From Dongia deserti (lineage in GTDB: Bacteria; Pseudomonadota; Alphaproteobacteria; Dongiales; Dongiaceae), in contig NZ_QORW01000030.1 in NCBI RefSeq assembly GCF_003574735.1, positions 1 through 51,123 on the forward strand: 51,123 bases of DNA, in the 5' to 3' direction. Below the pieces are notes generated by a model, which worked only from the letters and a program-made list of their open reading frames with translations, ran no database searches and had not been told where the DNA came from. A program made the translations under genes and the position numbers. Below, in pieces: positions 30,209-37,879 of this stretch; position 1 is the stretch's first letter, and each line of letters begins with the position of its first letter.

Positions 30209-30469
30209 ATGAACGCGGGATGGGCGGTCTTCGTTGCTACGCTGGTGCTCGCGGCGAGCGACAGCAATCCGGAGATCTTCACCTTATACCGGACATCGCC
30301 AGCTGGCCCGATGCGAATTCACGTCGCGACCTTTGATGCAGTGGGCGAACACGCCAACTACAACCACGCCAATTGTGAGATGGTGGTTCGCGCCCTTGAG
30401 CAGCAGCCCGGCGTGCCGAAGGGTTACTATTGGTGCGAGCCGGGGCGCTATCGGGCAGGTTCAAATTGA
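30209..30469 (+). CDS. small exported hypothetical protein
   Basis: Behind a GGGGGG-rich ribosome site, the 86-residue protein starts MNAGWAVFVATLVLAASDSN, a likely short signal peptide. The mature part has two Cys (NCEMVV and YYWCEPGR) that could form a disulfide. It is the gene nearest the prophage end, a common place for lysogenic conversion genes. Function unknown. Confidence 0.6.
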   Translation: MNAGWAVFVATLVLAASDSNPEIFTLYRTSPAGPMRIHVATFDAVGEHANYNHANCEMVVRALEQQPGVPKGYYWCEPGRYRAGSN

Positions 30470-30523
30470 GACTCTGCCCACATTCGAACGCTCTTAAACG
30501 GCCCGGTGAAGCCGGGTAGAATG

Positions 30524-30706
30524 TGCGCAAATCATGTGTCGGGAGAGCCGCCGTTCGGGGCAAAGTGCGCAATCCAAGTGTCAGGCGTCCGCGCGCGAGC
30601 GGCGCGCCGATTTTTCCGCAACCCCTTGATAGAGCGGACTCCATCCCGCCATGTCCCGCGTCATCCCGCAGAATCCCGGATTGCGCAGATCATGTGTCCG
30701 CCCTCA
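30524..30706 (-). other. prophage left end with three MuA-type binding sites
   Basis: Three same-orientation repeats are seen: L3 TGCGCAAATCATGTGTCGG (30524-30542), L2 TGCGCAATCCAAGTGTCAG (30566-30584) and L1 TGCGCAGATCATGTGTCCG (30682-30700). L2-L3 are 42 bases apart and L1-L2 116 apart, the same close-pair/far-site pattern as Mu L1-L3. Six bases beyond L1 the element ends in CCCTCA, giving the TG...CA termini of Mu-type elements. The predicted 5-bp target duplicate is GCGAG at 30707-30711. Confidence 0.85.
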
Positions 30707-30777
30707 GCGAGCGAAGACTCTTGCCGGCGCAGCTGTGGCTTCCCCCTCCCTAGCCCTCCCCCAGTTTGGGGGAAGGG
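30707..30777. repeat. host intergenic repeat interrupted by the prophage
   Basis: Read on the minus strand, 30777 to 30707 resembles 45714-45783: a C-rich/G-rich hairpin, GGAGGGCTAGGGA, a GC-rich middle, and GAGTCTTCGCTCGC. The similarity stops exactly at 30707, where the prophage terminus begins. The hairpin arms CCCTCCCCCA and TGGGGGAAGGG are at 30754-30777. It overlaps the leader of the GFA-family gene. Confidence 0.8.
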
Positions 30778-30807
30778 ATTCAGTGCGCGTTGGGAGCTGC
30801 GAAACAA

Positions 30808-31212
30808 ATGCTGACCGGTGGCTGCCAGTGCGGCGCGGTCCGCTACGAATGCGATGGCGAGCCCAAGGCGCTCTATGCCTGCCATTGCCTGGAATGCCGC
30901 CACCAATCCGCCTCGGCCTTCGGCATGTCGCTGGAGATGCCCGCCGGCACGATGCGCGTCACGCAGGGCACGCCGAGATTCTGGACCCGGCTCGCAAACA
31001 GTGGTCGCCGTATGCGTTGCGCCTTTTGCCCCGATTGCGGCTCCCGCCTGTGGCATGAGCCGGAGAGCGGCGCCTATCTCACCATCAAGGCGGGCTCCTT
31101 GGACGAGCCCGTGGACGTCGCGCAAGCCATTCACATCTGGACCTCGCGCAAGCTCCCCGGTACCGTGATCCCGCCGGACGCCGCGCAATATCCGGAAGAG
31201 CCGCCGGAATGA
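30808..31212 (+). CDS. GFA/CENP-V family zinc protein
   Basis: ATG 30808 gives 134 residues. The zinc-binding pattern of the family is present: GGCQCGAVRYEC, ACHCLECRHQSAS, and CAFCPDCGSRLWHE. GFA-like proteins are often annotated as glutathione-dependent formaldehyde-activating, though most members are uncharacterised. It is the first chromosomal gene beyond the prophage end. A longer frame upstream runs through the host repeat and is unlikely to be coding. Confidence 0.92.
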   Translation: MLTGGCQCGAVRYECDGEPKALYACHCLECRHQSASAFGMSLEMPAGTMRVTQGTPRFWTRLANSGRRMRCAFCPDCGSRLWHEPESGAYLTIKAGSLDEPVDVAQAIHIWTSRKLPGTVIPPDAAQYPEEPPE

Positions 31213-31270
31213 AAGGCGCGCTCCACACGGTAAGATGCTGCGCGTCGCAGGAGATCAGGGGGGAACCCGC

Positions 31271-31435
31271 TTACCGGGGCTTGTTCGACTGGGTGCTGTT
31301 CGGCTCCAGGGTTCGCTCGTGTTTGGTGCCGAGCTTGAGCTTGATCTTCGCGTCGTTCTTACGCGTTCCGGAACGTCCCCTCGGCCGCGCGGCTGAAGCC
31401 CCGCCCGGCCGCTTGCGTCCGTTTCCATCTGCCAT
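31271..31435 (-). CDS. small basic hypothetical protein
   Basis: ATG 31435, preceded by GGGAGGAA at good spacing, opens a 54-residue frame: MADGNGRKRPGGASAARPRG, a KNDAKIKLKLGTKHER middle, and a polar tail. It is strongly basic and probably disordered. The strong ribosome site is the main support. No family recognised. Confidence 0.5.
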   Translation of the reverse strand: MADGNGRKRPGGASAARPRGRSGTRKNDAKIKLKLGTKHERTLEPNSTQSNKPR

Positions 31436-31594
31436 TGCGTTCCTCCCGGTCTGCCGGCGGGCGAAAGTTCAAGACACGGCGAGAGCTCCAGGGGTGGGGC
31501 AGACCCGGAGCTCCCCGCCGCAGCGCGACCGCGACCTTATTGGGGAGAGGGCAGGCGTGGCCGTCGGCCGCATCGTCTTTGGGACCGAGCCCGG

Positions 31595-32050
31595 TCACGC
31601 CGCCTTCGACGAAAGCACCTGCTCGAGCCAGGCCTTGTGTCGGCGTTCGTCGCTGAGGTTTCCATCGATCAGCTCGCGCGCATTCTCCGGCAGGTTGTCA
31701 TGCTCGGAGGCACGCTCGTAGGCGGTGTTCGTGTCGCCTTCGTTTGACAGCATGGCGCGCAGGATCGCGCCGTCGCCGGCGATGTCCGCCATCGCGACCT
31801 TGCCCGTTGTCATCAGTGATTTCGCGCCCGGCCCTTCGGGCGGCGTCCCGCCCAGCCCCCGCACCACGGCGGACAGTTCCGTCGTGTGCCGGATGTGATC
31901 CGAGAGGAACTCGCTTAAGGTTTGCTTGTAGCTTGCCTCGTCCAGGCGATCGATGGCGGAGCGGTAAGCTTCCACTGCGTCATAATCGAGCGTGATGAGA
32001 GCGTTCAACAGCGCGATGGGATCGTCTTGCAGGCCGACGGTGGTGACCAT
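31595..32050 (-). CDS. ferritin-like four-helix protein (DUF2383 / PA2169-type)
   Basis: The start ATG 32050 follows CGGAG; the frame open further upstream is not coding-like. The 151-residue protein has the helical signature of this ferritin-like family: ALLNALITLDYDAVEAYRSA, SEFLSDHIRHTTELSAVV, and a C-terminal ELIDGNLSDERRHKAWLEQV. Conserved Glu and His in these helices could bind iron, but the family's function is not established. Likely stress-related. Confidence 0.8.
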   Translation of the reverse strand: MVTTVGLQDDPIALLNALITLDYDAVEAYRSAIDRLDEASYKQTLSEFLSDHIRHTTELSAVVRGLGGTPPEGPGAKSLMTTGKVAMADIAGDGAILRAMLSNEGDTNTAYERASEHDNLPENARELIDGNLSDERRHKAWLEQVLSSKAA

Positions 32051-32326
32051 TTGCTTTCTCCGGAGTGAACAACTCAACTTGAACAAGGGCCTGGCGGAGT
32101 CTGTTGCGCTGTTCTTGCTGCGCAGATCGGAAAATCGAAAAGCCAGGCGTGCAAATGCCATTTGATGCGGGTAACAGGGCCGCCGCGCTTCAAAGGATCG
32201 ATGGCCCCCGCAAACGCGCGAAATCAGGCTGCGCCGCGCGAATCATCCGGGCTGTTCCGTAACGGAGCGGCATCTCTCATGTTCTTTCCTGCGCGGCACG
32301 CTCCTGTCGCATGTGTCGCAGAGAAA

Positions 32327-32368
32327 GCGAAGGTGGCGGAGTTTCTCCTAACTCCGCCGCCCCTTCGC
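32327..32368. repeat. long intergenic hairpin upstream of the RES remnant
   Basis: GCGAAGG then GGCGGAGTT pair with AACTCCGCC then CCTTCGC around a 6-base loop, with a 1x3 bulge. It lies immediately upstream of the RES-domain remnant, where the missing N-terminus of that gene would be expected. Confidence 0.6.
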
Positions 32369-32389
32369 TTGGTAAGCCCTCGCGTGGCG

Positions 32390-32815
32390 ATGCGCGGGGG
32401 CGGGGCAGTTAACGGCCCCGACCGCGGCGCCTGGTACGCAGCGTTCGAGCTACCGACCGCCCAGGCGAGATCGCCTTCCACAAAAGCATCGAGCTCGCCG
32501 AGATGGGCTGGGCGGAGGAGAGCATCACCTTACGAGGACTACCGCGTCGATTTCAGCGCCGAGCTGCACGACATCCGCGGCAGCCGCAACTTCAACCGCT
32601 GCCTCGATCCCGCGAGCTACGTCGCCTCTCAAGAGCTGGCCCAGCAATTGTTGGCAGAGGGCGCGCTCGGCATCGTCTATCCTAGCGTCCGTCGCCCAAA
32701 GGGCACCTGCCTCGCCTGCTTCCGCCCGGCGCTGGTCATGAACGTGCGCAAGGATAAGACCTACCGATTCAGCTGGAACAAGGCGGGCAAGCTGAAGATC
32801 GCGATCGTGGGCTGA
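32390..32815 (+). pseudogene. RES-domain toxin remnant with two compensating frameshifts
   Basis: Residues GPDRGAWYAAFELPTAQ, then EIAFHKSIELAEMGWAEESI (shifted frame, 32467-32529), then EDYRVDFSAELHDIRGSRNF and the C-terminal GIVYPSVRRPKGTCLACFRP reconstruct a RES domain. A one-base loss near 32465-32466 and a one-base gain near 32530 swap the middle frame. No start or antitoxin gene is found upstream, where a hairpin sits instead. RES toxins are NAD+-degrading partners of Xre/ParS antitoxins. A sequencing error could explain the shifts, but the missing N-terminus suggests decay. Confidence 0.7.
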
Positions 32816-32819
32816 TATC

Positions 32820-33080
32820 TCACAGGATGGCTTGTGCCACCGCCACGATGACGGCGAATGCCAGGGCAAGGATCAAGGGGCAGCCCAGGCGAATTGGTCG
32901 CCTGACATCTCGACAAGGTTCACATCGTGCCAAGAAATCACGCGACGCCTCTTCGATCGCGCGGTCGACATATTCCGACAACAGCGCCCCCTCGCGGAGG
33001 GCGGCTGCCTTGGCCAGGGGCGGCGAGGCCGGCGGCGGAGCCGGTGAAATGCCCGATCCGCCGCCAGGATCGAAAGCTAT
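32820..33080 (-). pseudogene. small membrane-protein remnant without start codon
   Basis: This frame reads ...SPPLAKAAALREGALLSEYV, a linker with two Cys, and a C-terminal hydrophobic helix LILALAFAVIVAVAQAIL before TGA 32820-32822. No ATG, GTG or TTG was found at a sensible place upstream, where it runs into the end of the cupin gene. The PPLAKAAALxEGALLSE phrase also occurs in the gene at 33649-33882, so the two are related. Confidence 0.45.
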
Positions 33081-33502
33081 TGCGATGCAACCGTTGTGGG
33101 CTTGCCTTCCTCGCCGATGAATACCACGAGGATCTTGGTGACGGAGGAGCCCTTATTGAAGGCCTGGTGCCAGCGGTCGACGCTCTCCAGGAAGGCATCT
33201 CCTGTCTTGTAATGCCGCGGCTCGTCGCCTTCCGTGACGACCTCGAGCTCGCCCTCCATCACGTAGACGTAGACCGGCACCGGATGCTGGTGGCGGGCCG
33301 TTCGTCCCCCAGCCTGAATGGTGCCGATCACGGAGATGATCTGCGCCTTTTCGGTTGGCAGACGGATCGGATCTCCGTCCGCCGTCACGCTGGACTTCAG
33401 CACGGGCTGGGTCTCGAACCCGGATGGAAGCGCGTCATCCTGAGCAACGGCGACCGAGATCGGCAGTGCGAGAAATAGAGATGCAGCAAGCAAGCGCCTC
33501 AT
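33077..33502 (-). CDS. periplasmic cupin-domain protein
   Basis: ATG 33502 follows a strong GGGAGGAGAG site. Residues 1-21 are a Sec signal peptide (MRRLLAASLFLALPISVAVA-Q). The remainder is a single cupin: GRTARHQHPVPVYVYVMEGE with the metal-binding His pair and Glu, and HYKTGDAFLESVDRWHQAFN with the second motif. Such small exported cupins are common in alphaproteobacteria; substrates are unknown. Confidence 0.88.
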   Translation of the reverse strand: MRRLLAASLFLALPISVAVAQDDALPSGFETQPVLKSSVTADGDPIRLPTEKAQIISVIGTIQAGGRTARHQHPVPVYVYVMEGELEVVTEGDEPRHYKTGDAFLESVDRWHQAFNKGSSVTKILVVFIGEEGKPTTVASQ

Positions 33503-33648
33503 GACTCTCCTCCCTCTCTGACAAAGACGAACTGGATCATCAGGGGTCAGGGACGCCACGCGCCCTCATGTTCCCGGCCCTGCTCCGGGTCTAGCCTGAA
33601 GAGTGCTTGCAGCGTCGAGCAAATCGGTCGGGATCGGTTCCCCGCATC

Positions 33649-33882
33649 TCACGCGACGTTTTTCTTCGCCCGTGCGTCGACATGCTCCGATAGCAGCGCG
33701 CCTTCATGCAACGCAGCGGCTTTCGCTAGGGGCGGGGAGGGCTGCGGCTCGTCCGGCGGAAAGTAGGTGGCGAGGGCCGCAAGGAATCGCTGCCACGCCG
33801 CGCGCAGACCCTGGACCAGCCGGTGGACTGACCAGCGCCCCGACCCACGAAAATCACTGCGCAATCGGACGATCGAGCTCAT
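33649..33882 (-). CDS. small hypothetical protein, relative of the 32.8-33.1 kb remnant
   Basis: ATG 33882 gives 77 residues. A basic helical N-terminal half (GLRAAWQRFLAALATYF) is followed by PPDEPQPSPPLAKAAALHEG and ALLSEHVDARAKKNVA. The second half is shared with the frame at 32820-33080, which suggests a local duplication. No family recognised. Confidence 0.5.
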   Translation of the reverse strand: MSSIVRLRSDFRGSGRWSVHRLVQGLRAAWQRFLAALATYFPPDEPQPSPPLAKAAALHEGALLSEHVDARAKKNVA

Positions 33883-34067
33883 GACCCAAATTCTCTGCCC
33901 GGCGCGCCAACGCGTCAAGTACCGCACAGATGCCAGAGACGCTGGTCTCAAGAACATCGGTCCGGCCACTTGTCGACGTGCATGGCCCTGCACCACAGCG
34001 ATTGTTGACGCACGCGCATCGCGCGGGCACCCTCATCGCGCCAAGGGCACGGCGAGGAGCTGAGACG

Positions 34068-34697
34068 ATGGCGGCACGCACGAGCCGGAAGACGGATGCC
34101 GCGATTACTATCGTGCCGGCCAATGAGGCCAGCTGGGATGACCTGAAGGCCATATTCGGGACGCGCGGCGGAGCATCTAAGTGCCAGTGCCAGCGCTACA
34201 AGCTGCAGCCACGCGAGGCCTTTGCCTCGTTTCCCGCCGCTGTGCGTGCCGAGCGGTTGCGCCAACAGACCCGGTGCGGGCATCGGAACGCGCGCGCGAC
34301 CAGCGGCCTCGTCGCCTATCTCGGGGGCGAGCCCGCGGGCTGGTGCGCCGTCGAACCGCGCACGGCCTACGCCGGTCTGCTCCGCGTCTACCGCGTTCCT
34401 TGGGAGGGTCGCGCGGAGGACAAGACCGACGAGAGCGTGTGGGCCGTCACCTGCGTGCTCACGCGCGCGGGTTACCGCCGCCGCGGCATCAGCCGCGCGC
34501 TCGCCCGTGCCGCTGTCGAGTTTGCGCGGGGGCGCGGGGCGCGCGCCCTCGAGGCATACCCGATGATCATGCAGTCTGGACAGGACATTCCATGGGGCGA
34601 GCTGCACGTCGGCAGCCGCAGCATCTTTGCTGATGCCGGCTTCGCCGAGGTCCACCGGCCGACACCCAGGCGGGTCGTCATGCGTATCGATTTATAG
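34068..34697 (+). CDS. GNAT-family acetyltransferase
   Basis: ATG 34068 follows GAGGAG. The 209-residue protein has the GNAT core: VWAVTCVLTRAGYRRRGISR with the acetyl-CoA-binding RRRGIS loop, then ALARAAVEFARGRGARALEA. The N-terminal half contains ASKCQCQRY, seen in a subgroup of GNATs annotated as EF1-N-acetyltransferase-like or antibiotic-resistance-like. The actual substrate cannot be told from sequence. Confidence 0.87.
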   Translation: MAARTSRKTDAAITIVPANEASWDDLKAIFGTRGGASKCQCQRYKLQPREAFASFPAAVRAERLRQQTRCGHRNARATSGLVAYLGGEPAGWCAVEPRTAYAGLLRVYRVPWEGRAEDKTDESVWAVTCVLTRAGYRRRGISRALARAAVEFARGRGARALEAYPMIMQSGQDIPWGELHVGSRSIFADAGFAEVHRPTPRRVVMRIDL

Positions 34698-34770
34698 ATC
34701 ACAGGGGCGCGGCCCAAGACGCCCCGCCCCCAGAGCGGGACGCCAGATCTTGGCGCGACCTCCGTCGGCT

Positions 34771-35634
34771 CTACTCGAAGAACCCCTTCGGCGTCTTGCC
34801 CTTCAGGAACGGCTCGATGAAGGCCAGCAGCAGGTCGGGCTGGGTGATGACGGCGGTGTGCGAGGTCGCTGGCAGGATTGCGAGGCGCGAGGCCGGCAGC
34901 GGCTTGCCCATGTCGCCCATCACGCCGCCGCCCAGCAGGCGGAACATCGCGACCGAATGCTCGAGCGTCGCCACATCGGCATCGCCGGTGATGATCAGCA
35001 CTGGAGTCTTCATCGCCTTCACGTCCGCTTCCCACGCCATCGGCTCCTTCTCGAGCGCGATCAGCTTCTCCACCAGCGCCGGAAAGCCGTCGGGGTTGGC
35101 GGCGAGCTTGCGGTACTCCTCGGCGAACGGCATGCCAACGAACATCTCGACGTTCATCTGCGGGATGAACTCCTTGAACGCGGGCTGCCATCCTTCGAAG
35201 TCGTAGGCGACGGACGCCGCGACGAGCTTGTTCACCTTGCCCGGATGGCGGATGGCGAGTTGCAGCCCAGCGACCGCGCCCATCGAATAGCCGAACACGT
35301 CGGCCTTCCGCAGCCCCACCGCATCCATGAAGGCCGCCACATCGTCCGCCAGGTTGGGATAGGTGATCGGCCGGTCGATGTCGGTGGTGCGGCCGTGGCC
35401 CTGGAACTCGAGCGCATAGACCTTATGCGTCTCGGCGAGCTTGGGGATGATCGCCCCCATGGACGGGATGTTCATGTAGGCCCCGTGCAGCACGACCAGC
35501 GGATCGCCCCGGCCGGAAACCTCGTAATACATCTGCATGCCGTTGACCTCGACCCGATCGCCTCCCGGCTGAGCTGTGGCAAGGGTGGGGGCGGTGACAA
35601 GCAGGGCGCCGGCAACAAGAACGGTGCGTAACAT
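34771..35634 (-). CDS. exported alpha/beta hydrolase
   Basis: ATG 35634 is chosen for its GAGGAAG site and because a clean signal peptide follows (MLRTVLVAGALLVTAPTLAT-AQ); an ATG at 35664 is possible. The mature protein has the alpha/beta hydrolase landmarks: VVLHGAYMN oxyanion region, nucleophile elbow GYSMG with S117, acid in LIITGDADVATLEH, and His in PATSHTAVI. It probably hydrolyses an ester in the periplasm; substrate unknown. Confidence 0.9.
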   Translation of the reverse strand: MLRTVLVAGALLVTAPTLATAQPGGDRVEVNGMQMYYEVSGRGDPLVVLHGAYMNIPSMGAIIPKLAETHKVYALEFQGHGRTTDIDRPITYPNLADDVAAFMDAVGLRKADVFGYSMGAVAGLQLAIRHPGKVNKLVAASVAYDFEGWQPAFKEFIPQMNVEMFVGMPFAEEYRKLAANPDGFPALVEKLIALEKEPMAWEADVKAMKTPVLIITGDADVATLEHSVAMFRLLGGGVMGDMGKPLPASRLAILPATSHTAVITQPDLLLAFIEPFLKGKTPKGFFE

Positions 35635-35759
35635 GAGCTTCCTCGCTATCTCTTGAGTTTTCATCAACGCTGACATACGACGAACGGCGATTTCGCAATC
35701 CGACATGGTCGCGTACGAAGTTCTTCGACGCCATCCAGATGCCCGCTGCAGTGGACGGC

Positions 35760-35789
35760 TTGAGGGCCGCTTTTCCTCAGTGCTATGAT
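35760..35789 (+). promoter_or_regulatory. candidate sigma70 promoter upstream of the EamA gene
   Basis: TTGAGG (35760-35765) and TATGAT (35784-35789) are 18 bases apart in the 312-base gap between two divergent genes. The distance to the EamA start (35947) leaves a leader of about 150 bases, in which no further structure was noticed. Confidence 0.4.
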
Positions 35790-35946
35790 TTGATCTGCAA
35801 TCCTTCTGCGCGATGGCCATGACAATTCGGCCCCTTCGGAAACCCGGTTACGACAGCTGCGATGGTGACGGCTGCGGCGCGTAGGCGACGTGCCGAACGT
35901 CTCATTCGCCAATGTCAAACCCTGTCTTCCGAAACGGAGAGCCACC

Positions 35947-36852
35947 ATGGCCCGTCATTCCCTTGGCCTCGCGCCAAGCGCATCGCTCGTTCTCGCCGCT
36001 GCCTTCTGGGCGTTCGGAACGGTCATTGCCAAGCACCTGCTTGCGTCCCTCCCGCCTGTCGCGTTCCTGGTGCTTCAACTTGCACCCAGCGTCGTTGTCC
36101 TGTGGATTCTTGTCCTGGCAAACGGAACGCCGCGCGTCGCGTGGCGCCAGATGCTGCCGATAGCCGCCCTCGGCTGGCTCAATCCGGGCTTGGCTTACAC
36201 GTTCAGCATGCTCGGCCTCGTGCAGACCAGCGCCAGCGTCGCCACGCTGCTCTGGGCGGCGGAGCCCGCGCTGATCGTGACAATGGCCTGGCTGGTATTG
36301 AGAGAGCGGGTCACGGTCCGGCTCATCGGCCTGACGGCGACGGCAGCCGGCGGAGTGCTGCTGGTCAGCGAGATTCTCGACCTTGAGGCTTCGGCTGAGA
36401 CTGGCGGCGCCGTGCTGATCCTTGGCGGCGTGTTGTGCTGCGCCCTCTACACCGTGTTGTCGCGGCGGATCGTGACCGTCGTGGACCCGCTCTTCATCGT
36501 GGCGTTGCAGCAGACGGTCGGGCTGATTTGGGTCACGGGACTCTGGCTGATGGAGGGCAGTTCCGTGGTTGAACTTCGCGCCCTTCCGCTGCGAGACCTC
36601 TTGGCCGGCGCAGTGTCCGGCCTGATGTATTACGTTGTCGCTTTCTCGTTCTATCTCAGGGGGCTGCGCTCGGTGCCCGCCGGCACCGCCGGTATGTTCC
36701 TCAATCTCATACCGGTTTTCGGGGTATCCACCGCCTACCTGTTCCTCGGTGAGCGGCTGGTGGCGGCACAGTGGATCGGCGCAGCCGTGATCCTCATCTC
36801 CGTTTGTGCGCTCCTTGGCGCGCCTTCGCGCCGCCCAGAAGCCGCCAGCTGA
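35947..36852 (+). CDS. EamA/DMT-family exporter
   Basis: ATG 35947 follows GGAGAG. The 301-residue protein has ten hydrophobic helices in two EamA repeats. Repeat 1 includes ASLVLAAAFWAFGTVIAKHL and ends with AEPALIVTMAWLVLRERVTV; repeat 2 includes GGVLCCALYTVLSRRIVTVV and ends with LIPVFGVSTAYLFLGERLVA. The paired P-x...F/W-LGER motifs are typical. Members export amino acids, purines or other small metabolites; the substrate here is unknown. Confidence 0.92.
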   Translation: MARHSLGLAPSASLVLAAAFWAFGTVIAKHLLASLPPVAFLVLQLAPSVVVLWILVLANGTPRVAWRQMLPIAALGWLNPGLAYTFSMLGLVQTSASVATLLWAAEPALIVTMAWLVLRERVTVRLIGLTATAAGGVLLVSEILDLEASAETGGAVLILGGVLCCALYTVLSRRIVTVVDPLFIVALQQTVGLIWVTGLWLMEGSSVVELRALPLRDLLAGAVSGLMYYVVAFSFYLRGLRSVPAGTAGMFLNLIPVFGVSTAYLFLGERLVAAQWIGAAVILISVCALLGAPSRRPEAAS

Positions 36853-36867
36853 GAGGCGCCACCAGCC

Positions 36868-36903
36868 AAAAAGCAAAACGGCCCCGCCCATCGGGCGGGG
36901 CCG
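36868..36903 (-). terminator. intrinsic terminator of the corrinoid protein gene
   Basis: A perfect 11-bp stem CGGCCCCGCCC / GGGCGGGGCCG with a 3-base loop is followed on the minus strand by TTTTGCTTTTT. It lies 28 bases beyond the stop of the gene at 36932 and may also slow readthrough from the convergent EamA gene. Confidence 0.9.
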
Positions 36904-36931
36904 CTGCGAACTGTGAACCAGCGAGCGAGGC

Positions 36932-37639
36932 TTAAGCCCGCGCCGCCATCGCCGAGCCCTGGCGCTTCGCCATGTATTGCTTGGCGGTCTCCACCGCCAC
37001 CGCGGCGTCGCGGCAGTAGCTGTCGGCGCCGATCGAGTTGGCGAAGGCTTCGTTGAGCGGCGCGCCGCCGACCAGCACCACGTAGTCCTGGCGCACGCCT
37101 TTCTCCACCAGCGCGTCGATCACCACCTTCATGTAGGGCATGGTGGTGGTGAGCAGCGCCGACATGCCGAGGATGTCCGGGTTGTGCTCCTCGATCGCGG
37201 CCATGTATTTCTCGACCGGGTTGTTGATGCCGAGATCCACTACCTCGAAGCCGGCGCCCTCCATCATCATGGAGACCAGGTTCTTGCCGATGTCGTGGAT
37301 GTCGCCCTTGACAGTGCCGATCACCATCTTGCCGACCTTGGGCGCGCCGGTCTCCGCCAAGAGCGGGCGCAGGATGAACATGCCCGCCTTCATGGCGTTG
37401 GCGGCTAGCAGCACCTCCGGCACGAACAGGATGCCGTCGCGGAAGTCGATGCCGACGATGCGCATGCCTTCGACCAGCGCCTTGGTCAGCACATCGTAGG
37501 GCGCCCAGCCGCGCTTCAGCAGGATGCGGACGGACTCCTCGATTTCCTCCTTCAAGCCGTCATAGAGATCGTCATGCATCTGCTGCACGAGATCGTCATC
37601 ATTGAGGCTGTTCAGGTCCAATTCGCCGTCGTTCGCCAT
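36932..37639 (-). CDS. corrinoid (B12-binding) methyltransferase partner protein
   Basis: The 235-residue protein has the two parts of methyltransferase corrinoid proteins: an N-terminal helical cap (about 15-95, FRDGILFVPEVLLAANAMKA) and a Rossmann-like B12 domain with the lower-ligand motif D113-I-H115-D-I-G118 in VKGDIHDIGKN, then GAGFEVVDLG and VLVGGAPLNEAFA. H115 should coordinate cobalt. It passes methyl groups from a substrate-specific methyltransferase, not encoded here. The gene is divergent from hutH, with a leader holding two small inverted repeats. Confidence 0.9.
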   Translation of the reverse strand: MANDGELDLNSLNDDDLVQQMHDDLYDGLKEEIEESVRILLKRGWAPYDVLTKALVEGMRIVGIDFRDGILFVPEVLLAANAMKAGMFILRPLLAETGAPKVGKMVIGTVKGDIHDIGKNLVSMMMEGAGFEVVDLGINNPVEKYMAAIEEHNPDILGMSALLTTTMPYMKVVIDALVEKGVRQDYVVLVGGAPLNEAFANSIGADSYCRDAAVAVETAKQYMAKRQGSAMAARA

Positions 37640-37668
37640 GTGCCAACCCTCGGGGTTTGATGTCGCGT

Positions 37669-37683
37669 CCTTGTAAAACAAGG
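37669..37683. promoter_or_regulatory. CCTTGT-AAA-ACAAGG inverted repeat in the corrinoid gene leader
   Basis: The arms contain the same CTTGT/ACAAG words as the hutH operator at 37834-37847, with a 3-base instead of 4-base centre. A second hairpin, GGCGGC-CAAA-GCCGCC, is at 37686-37701. Both lie in the 5' region of the corrinoid gene. Confidence 0.35.
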
Positions 37684-37833
37684 CAGGCGGCCAAAGCCGC
37701 CTTTGTTGCGACGTGTTATAAGTTAGCAGCGACGCCGCGTTAATGGGATAAATCGCGAGTTTTGCATGACTTTTCCGCACCTGAGGCATGTCGCATCTGC
37801 GACACGCCTGCTTGTTGCGGGCCGGAGAACCGG

Positions 37834-37847
37834 CTTGTATATACAAG
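37834..37847. promoter_or_regulatory. HutC-like operator upstream of hutH
   Basis: CTTGTATATACAAG is a perfect 14-bp palindrome. GntR-family HutC repressors bind sequences centred on TGTATATACA upstream of histidine utilisation genes and release them when urocanate is present. The palindrome covers a likely -10 (TATATA, 37838-37843), which pairs with TTGCGG at 37814-37819 over 18 bases. It is 33 bases before the hutH start. Confidence 0.75.
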
Positions 37848-37879
37848 TTAATACAACCGACATCTGAGGGAGATCGCCG

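Larger units (their letters stand above)
1..30706 (-). mobile_element. Mu-like transposable prophage (left part; right end outside window)
   Basis: Gene content and order define a Mu-type phage: repressor and Ner at the left end, A transposase and B ATPase, Gam, GemA, Mor, lysis, DUF3486/terminase/portal/gpF, capsid, tail. The left end is set at 30706 because the plus strand ends there in CA (TG read inwards on the minus strand), six bases outside the outermost MuA-type site, and because host repeat sequence homologous to 45714-45783 begins at 30707. Tail genes are siphovirus-like. The element continues beyond position 1, so the tail tip genes and right end are not visible. Confidence 0.95.

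Noticed and set aside
31209-31721. Plus-strand frame downstream of the GFA gene
   Set aside because: No family resemblance, and it runs antisense through the small basic gene and the ferritin-like gene.
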